Source: an uncultured Flammeovirgaceae bacterium (lineage in GTDB: Bacteria > Bacteroidota > Bacteroidia > Cytophagales > Cyclobacteriaceae). From it: a stretch of DNA of 35,117 nucleotides. The stretch lies in assembly GCA_937899105.1 (NCBI GenBank), contig CALBPF010000359.1:1-35117 (forward strand), written 5' to 3'. Shown here one piece after another: positions 31,485-35,117 of this stretch. Made by a program: the position numbers and the translations under genes. The notes under the pieces are model-generated. The model was not told the origin of the DNA and made no database searches. It was given only the letters and a program-made list of their open reading frames with translations. The first letter of the stretch is position 1. Every line of letters starts with the position of its first letter.

Positions 31485-32330
31485 CTAAAAATCATCTTCG
31501 CCATCACCATCCTCTTCTTCTGTTGGTTCCTCAGTGGGCGGCTCATCTTTTTTCTTTTTCTTCTTTTCTTTTTTGACTTTCGGCTTTTTCTCTTTTGGAG
31601 GTTTATTGCCATTCTTTAAAAATGAAAAGAGTCCTTTCTTTTCTTCTTGCACTTCATCTTCAGCAACGTCAGTAGCCGAGGTTTCTACGTCGCCATCCTC
31701 ACCTTCTCTGTCAACCTCTTCTTCTTTGTTCTTTTTCTTAAATAGGTTTTGGAAGAATCCAAAGAACCCTTTCTTCTCTTTTTTAGCAGTCGTTTTAGCT
31801 TCTTCAGCATTGTCTTCCTGTTGTAGACGAACATCAGGATATAACAAATACTTTCGCAGATACCACAGATACAATTCCTGATCGATATTGAACTTCTCTT
31901 TTTTCAGCGAAATAACATAAGTTGAATCCGCAACCGAGGTATTTGCAGAGTCGGTTTCAATAGAATGATCTTTAACTAAGTCAGCCGAATCGTAGAGATC
32001 ACGTGATCCAATATCTCGTTCTGCCAATGCAAATTCATCATCAAAAGCCAATGAATCGTCCTCTACAGGGTAAACGTCCTTCATAGGTATCGTCCGCAGG
32101 CTCCTGAGTTTTCTACGGTAAGAAACCGGCTCCAAAAGTAAATAGCGATTTTTACTTGCCTCCAGCACCTTGGGTGTCGAATCTTCATTGAAATAGCTGA
32201 AACGCTTTCTTAGTTCTTCTTCATCATGGATAAATGCACTTTGATAAGCAGGGCAGATCATACGCTCGGTACAGGCCTGTATCACGAGTATGCAAAGCAT
32301 ACCGAGTATAATTGAATAAGAATACTTCAT
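31485..32330 (-). CDS. Lipoprotein with CPAY element and charged low-complexity tail
   Basis: 281 residues from the ATG at 32330 (MKYSYSIILGMLCILVIQAC, lipidated Cys20); an ATG at 32342 would add four residues (MRHL). After the lipobox comes CTERMICPAYQSAFIHDEE, then a folded-looking segment with RYLLLEPVSYRRKLR and LYLWYLRKYLLYPD (to about residue 165). The C-terminal third is highly charged and repetitive: two KKG(F/L)F(G/S)F motifs (KKGFFGFFQNLF; KKGLFSFLKNG), a Lys-rich run and an acidic end (EEDGDGEDDF). The N-terminal pattern resembles uncharacterised Bacteroidota lipoproteins. The function is unknown. It lies 118 nt after the PLP decarboxylase gene. Confidence 0.82.
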   Translation of the reverse strand: MKYSYSIILGMLCILVIQACTERMICPAYQSAFIHDEEELRKRFSYFNEDSTPKVLEASKNRYLLLEPVSYRRKLRSLRTIPMKDVYPVEDDSLAFDDEFALAERDIGSRDLYDSADLVKDHSIETDSANTSVADSTYVISLKKEKFNIDQELYLWYLRKYLLYPDVRLQQEDNAEEAKTTAKKEKKGFFGFFQNLFKKKNKEEEVDREGEDGDVETSATDVAEDEVQEEKKGLFSFLKNGNKPPKEKKPKVKKEKKKKKKDEPPTEEPTEEEDGDGEDDF

Positions 32331-32460
32331 TAAGTGGCGCATTTCTGACTAAAGCCAGAACGAAAAATAAGCCAAATTCGCGTATTTTCGATAAAAGGTT
32401 AAAGGTAGCTTGAAAAAGTAATACGATACAAGTATAAAATGAAAAGAGTTAAGTGTGTTT

Positions 32461-33870
32461 TTATTCAAGAAGTACTTGCGCATTGACCTGCCTAATTTCC
32501 TCCACAAGTCGATCTACATCCTCTTTCTTACGCTCTGGATTACCAAAATAGACTCTTAAATGAATTCTACCTTTTAATCGGGTGCCGGTAATGAATACAT
32601 TTCCTCTCGATTCAATCAACCGGATCATTTTGATATTTATATTGTCATTTTCAGCCGAATTGAGATCCGGATCTTCATATCGAAAGCAAAGTATAGAAAG
32701 TGGATAATGAGGATCAATGACTATCTTGTTCAAGACGCCAATGTGGTCCGCTAAATAGCTGGTCATCAAAATATCGTGTTCCACAAAATGGGTCAGCTTA
32801 TCAGCGCCATAGTATTTCATAGTAAACCATATCTTGAGGGCCCTGAACTCTTTTGAAAGCTCAATAGTATGCTCTGACGACTCCCATCTTTCATCAGCAT
32901 TTTCAGTGAACAAATAGTCCGGAGAGTAGTGAATAGCTTTCGGAATGTTTTTAAGCAACACACAACTGGCTTCAAACGGAACATACATCCACTTGTGTGG
33001 ATTGATTATAACAGAGTCGGCACGCTCAACCCCTCGGAAAAAATGCTCATAACTTGGAACACGAATGGCAGGAAGACCATAGGCTCCATCAACGTGGTAC
33101 CATAAATTGTATTCTGCCGCCAGGTCTGCCAGGTCGTTAAGCGGATCGATACTTCCCGTATTTGTGGTTCCGGCATTGCCCACTATGGCCAGCGGTTGAA
33201 AACCACTGGCCAGGTCTTTCTCGATAGTTTCACGCAGTTTCGAAACATCGATCCGGTAATCTCCAACCACATCGATTTTTCTGAGATGATCACGGCCAAG
33301 GCCCAAAAACACCATGGCACGATCAATACTGGAATGTGTTTGATTTGAACAATATACCGTTAATGGTTTATTGCCATAAAAGCCGGTCATTTCCCGTTTT
33401 GGAAACTTGGCTGCAATAGCAAAATGTAACACCATTAAATTAGACATTGATCCACCTGAGGTGAGAACACCTTTGTTGTGATCAGGTAAATGAATAAATT
33501 CTGACACCCATTTTATCACTAATTGCTCCAGTTCAGAACATATGGGTGAGTTATTCCATTTGAGACCATTCTGATTATAAAAAGCTTTAATGAACTCGGC
33601 AATAGCTGCCATCCTGTTTCCACTACCTGTAATATAGGCCCCAAATCTGGGATCAGTATTTCGGTTGATGTAAGGCAATACCTGTCTCTTAAACGCTTTC
33701 AAAACATTCCCAAATCCATCTTCCTTCAGAGGTAAAGAGTGGTCCAGTGACTTTCTAATTTCATCCGGATCATTGGTACTTAATATTGGATGATTTGGTG
33801 CATCATGCTCATTGGCTTCAAGCATTGACCAGGCTTGATCTAAATATTGCTTTAGCTTACCGTTTTCCAT
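32461..33870 (-). CDS. Group II pyridoxal-phosphate-dependent decarboxylase
   Basis: 469 residues from the ATG at 33870; a GTG at 33975 opens the frame earlier, but a -7 box lies inside that extension, so the ATG is preferred. The aromatic-amino-acid/glutamate decarboxylase fold is shown by TSGGSMSNL, the cofactor-stacking His179 (NQTHSSIDRA), GNAGTTNTGSIDP, HVDGAYG (Asp261) and the Schiff-base lysine in NPHKWM (Lys293). The C-terminal domain ends with TRLKGRIHLRVYFGNP. The substrate (aromatic amino acid, glutamate, 2,4-diaminobutyrate or other) cannot be decided from these motifs. Cytoplasmic. Confidence 0.9.
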   Translation of the reverse strand: MENGKLKQYLDQAWSMLEANEHDAPNHPILSTNDPDEIRKSLDHSLPLKEDGFGNVLKAFKRQVLPYINRNTDPRFGAYITGSGNRMAAIAEFIKAFYNQNGLKWNNSPICSELEQLVIKWVSEFIHLPDHNKGVLTSGGSMSNLMVLHFAIAAKFPKREMTGFYGNKPLTVYCSNQTHSSIDRAMVFLGLGRDHLRKIDVVGDYRIDVSKLRETIEKDLASGFQPLAIVGNAGTTNTGSIDPLNDLADLAAEYNLWYHVDGAYGLPAIRVPSYEHFFRGVERADSVIINPHKWMYVPFEASCVLLKNIPKAIHYSPDYLFTENADERWESSEHTIELSKEFRALKIWFTMKYYGADKLTHFVEHDILMTSYLADHIGVLNKIVIDPHYPLSILCFRYEDPDLNSAENDNINIKMIRLIESRGNVFITGTRLKGRIHLRVYFGNPERKKEDVDRLVEEIRQVNAQVLLE

Positions 33871-33887
33871 TGTTTTGATGATTACAT

Positions 33888-33895
33888 CAAACTTA
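33888..33895 (-). promoter_or_regulatory. -7 box of the PLP decarboxylase gene
   Basis: On the minus strand TAAGTTTG, an exact TAnnTTTG match, about 18 nt before the ATG at 33870. There is no clear -33 TTG. It supports 33870 as the true start. Confidence 0.4.
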
Positions 33896-34104
33896 GTTAT
33901 TGCATTTAAAAATAACCCTATAAAGGCTGTAGCATCCGTCAAGATCATTTCGCATGTACATAGCTCCGTTTTCACCTTCAGATTTCACAAATCAAGGGCC
34001 TAATAATGGGGTTGACAAAATAGGCACCTCCGCTAACCAGTGATCTCATCTGAGGTACGTCAAGTTTCATCTTATTTAGTAACTTCAAAAAGAGATTAAA
34101 GTGC

Positions 34105-35117
34105 ATGTTTCAATTCTCACTGCTTGAACTCATCTACCTTTTCAGCGCCTTCCATGGGGTGTTTTTGATGATTTTGCTGGTGTCAAAGAAGAGATCTGTT
34201 CGAAAGAACTTATTTCTAATTCTGATGATCGCATTTTTTACTTTTTACCTGGTCGAAAACGTGATCTATTTGAGCGGTTATTTGGTGAATGTTCCTCACC
34301 TTTATTTCACCTCTTTACCTTTACTTTTTCTCTTGGGTCCAATGTTCTATCACTATGTTAGGGACAATCTTGAACCGTATGAACCTCTCGCTACCAAGCA
34401 TCTGTCCCATCTCATACCGTTTATAATGGAATTTCTGATATTACTGCCGTTTTATCTGCTTAGTAGTGAAATCAAACTCAAAGTTTATGAAAACAGTCTG
34501 ACCTCAACCGGCGACAATGACTGGAATATATACTTTATAGGATATTTGATTTACATCGCCTCTACAATTGGCTTTGTGTTTTCTGCTTTTCTAAAATTAA
34601 AGCAATCCAAGCCTGAAAAGCGATATGAAATCAGAAAGCTAAGATGGCTCAAGTATTTAAGCTATTTCTTCATTTTTTATATTACAATATCAGGCCTTTT
34701 GGCGCTCCTGCCCGATAGTTTCATTAATTCTGATATGCTTCCTCTTCATTTCAGCTTGATATGTCAAGTATTGATAATCCATACTCTGGGATATGTAGCG
34801 TATACTTATCCTGACATTATAAATTCGGCACAGAAAAGAACTCCTCAATACGAGTTTTCAGCACTTGACGGTAAGGAACTGGCAAAACTTGAGCATGACC
34901 TCATAGCATTTTTCGAAAAAGAGAGGCCTTTCATACGGCATAAGCTTTCATTAGAAGAACTTGCTACAGATCTGGGAGTCACAAAAAATAACCTGTCGCA
35001 GGTGCTTTCAACAAGTTTGAATACCAGCTTCTATGATTTTGTAAATAAATACAGAGTCGAAGAGGCTAAGAAGTTCCTTAAATCACCAAATTACGATAGT
35101 GCCAAAATTACTCATGT
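34105..35117 (+). CDS. Membrane-bound AraC-family regulator (3' end beyond window)
   Basis: Read directly from the ATG at 34105; 337 codons are visible and the frame is open at the edge. The N-terminal half has about six to seven hydrophobic helices (starting MFQFSLLELIYLFSAFHGVF, including LIPFIMEFLILLPFYLL, WNIYFIGYLIYIAST and YFFIFYITISGLLALLP). The C-terminal part begins an AraC-type helix-turn-helix: LSLEELATDLGVTKNNLSQV and SFYDFVNKYRVEEAKKFL, with the second HTH cut off. This membrane-AraC layout is common in Bacteroidota and may link a membrane signal to transcription. It is divergent from the decarboxylase gene (234 nt between starts), which could be its target. Confidence 0.88.
   Translation, partial: MFQFSLLELIYLFSAFHGVFLMILLVSKKRSVRKNLFLILMIAFFTFYLVENVIYLSGYLVNVPHLYFTSLPLLFLLGPMFYHYVRDNLEPYEPLATKHLSHLIPFIMEFLILLPFYLLSSEIKLKVYENSLTSTGDNDWNIYFIGYLIYIASTIGFVFSAFLKLKQSKPEKRYEIRKLRWLKYLSYFFIFYITISGLLALLPDSFINSDMLPLHFSLICQVLIIHTLGYVAYTYPDIINSAQKRTPQYEFSALDGKELAKLEHDLIAFFEKERPFIRHKLSLEELATDLGVTKNNLSQVLSTSLNTSFYDFVNKYRVEEAKKFLKSPNYDSAKITH

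Noticed and set aside
31534..31881. Plus-strand ORF rich in Phe and Ser opposite the lipoprotein tail
   Set aside because: It is the antisense of the Lys/Glu-rich low-complexity region, and its composition is an artefact of that.
33871..33975. GTG start of the PLP decarboxylase
   Set aside because: The extra 35 residues do not look like the family's N-terminus, and an exact -7 promoter box lies within them.

Overview
The window looks like chromosomal DNA of a Bacteroidota bacterium, most likely of the Cytophagales. The grounds are TonB-dependent receptors with an N-terminal carboxypeptidase-regulatory-like domain, two DUF4249 lipoproteins, a DUF4369/TlpA lipoprotein, a membrane-anchored AraC-type regulator, and several matches to the Bacteroidota -7 box TAnnTTTG. 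The DNA is AT-rich. I see no tRNA, rRNA, CRISPR array, transposase, integrase or phage gene.

Layout. 1-5267 (minus): alaS, gatB and a TlpA-like lipoprotein, probably one operon. 5433-7425 (plus): two tandem membrane-anchored M23 peptidases. 7433-10016 (minus): pyruvate dehydrogenase E2, then hslV and an overlapping ArsC-family gene. 10086-13088 (minus): a large outer-membrane protein combining a HExxH peptidase-like domain, a beta-propeller and a C-terminal barrel. 13176-18511 (minus): a two-component system with a 1402-residue sensor kinase (periplasmic solute-binding domain, about seven PAS domains, HisKA_3), a NarL/FixJ regulator overlapping it by 4 nt, and a degenerate receiver-like protein. 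18512-19287: mostly non-coding, but with a 38-codon lipoprotein gene missed by ORF length cut-offs, its own terminator, and an orphan plus-strand terminator with a possible structured RNA before it. 19288-25946 (minus): two consecutive TonB-receptor + DUF4249 pairs. 26098-27388 (plus): a YheT-type hydrolase and a DUF202 membrane protein. 27466-29331 (minus): GTP-dependent PEP carboxykinase interrupted by one in-frame TAA. 29583-31455 (plus): a SRAP-fold protein without its catalytic residues, then a TPR protein. 31485-33870 (minus): a low-complexity lipoprotein and a group II PLP decarboxylase. 34105-end (plus): a membrane AraC-type regulator cut by the window edge.

Most genes are housekeeping (translation, PDH, proteolysis, gluconeogenesis) or envelope functions (peptidoglycan peptidases, TonB uptake, lipoproteins). 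The points most worth a second look are: the PEPCK stop codon, which replaces a single residue just before the P-loop and is not a frameshift; the SRAP protein in which the Cys, Arg, Glu and His of the active site are all replaced; the HExxH-propeller-barrel fusion; the repeated PAS architecture with its accessory degenerate receiver; the duplicated receptor/lipoprotein pairs; and the small features in the 18.5-19.3 kb gap. All functional statements come from reading motifs by eye; no database search was run.
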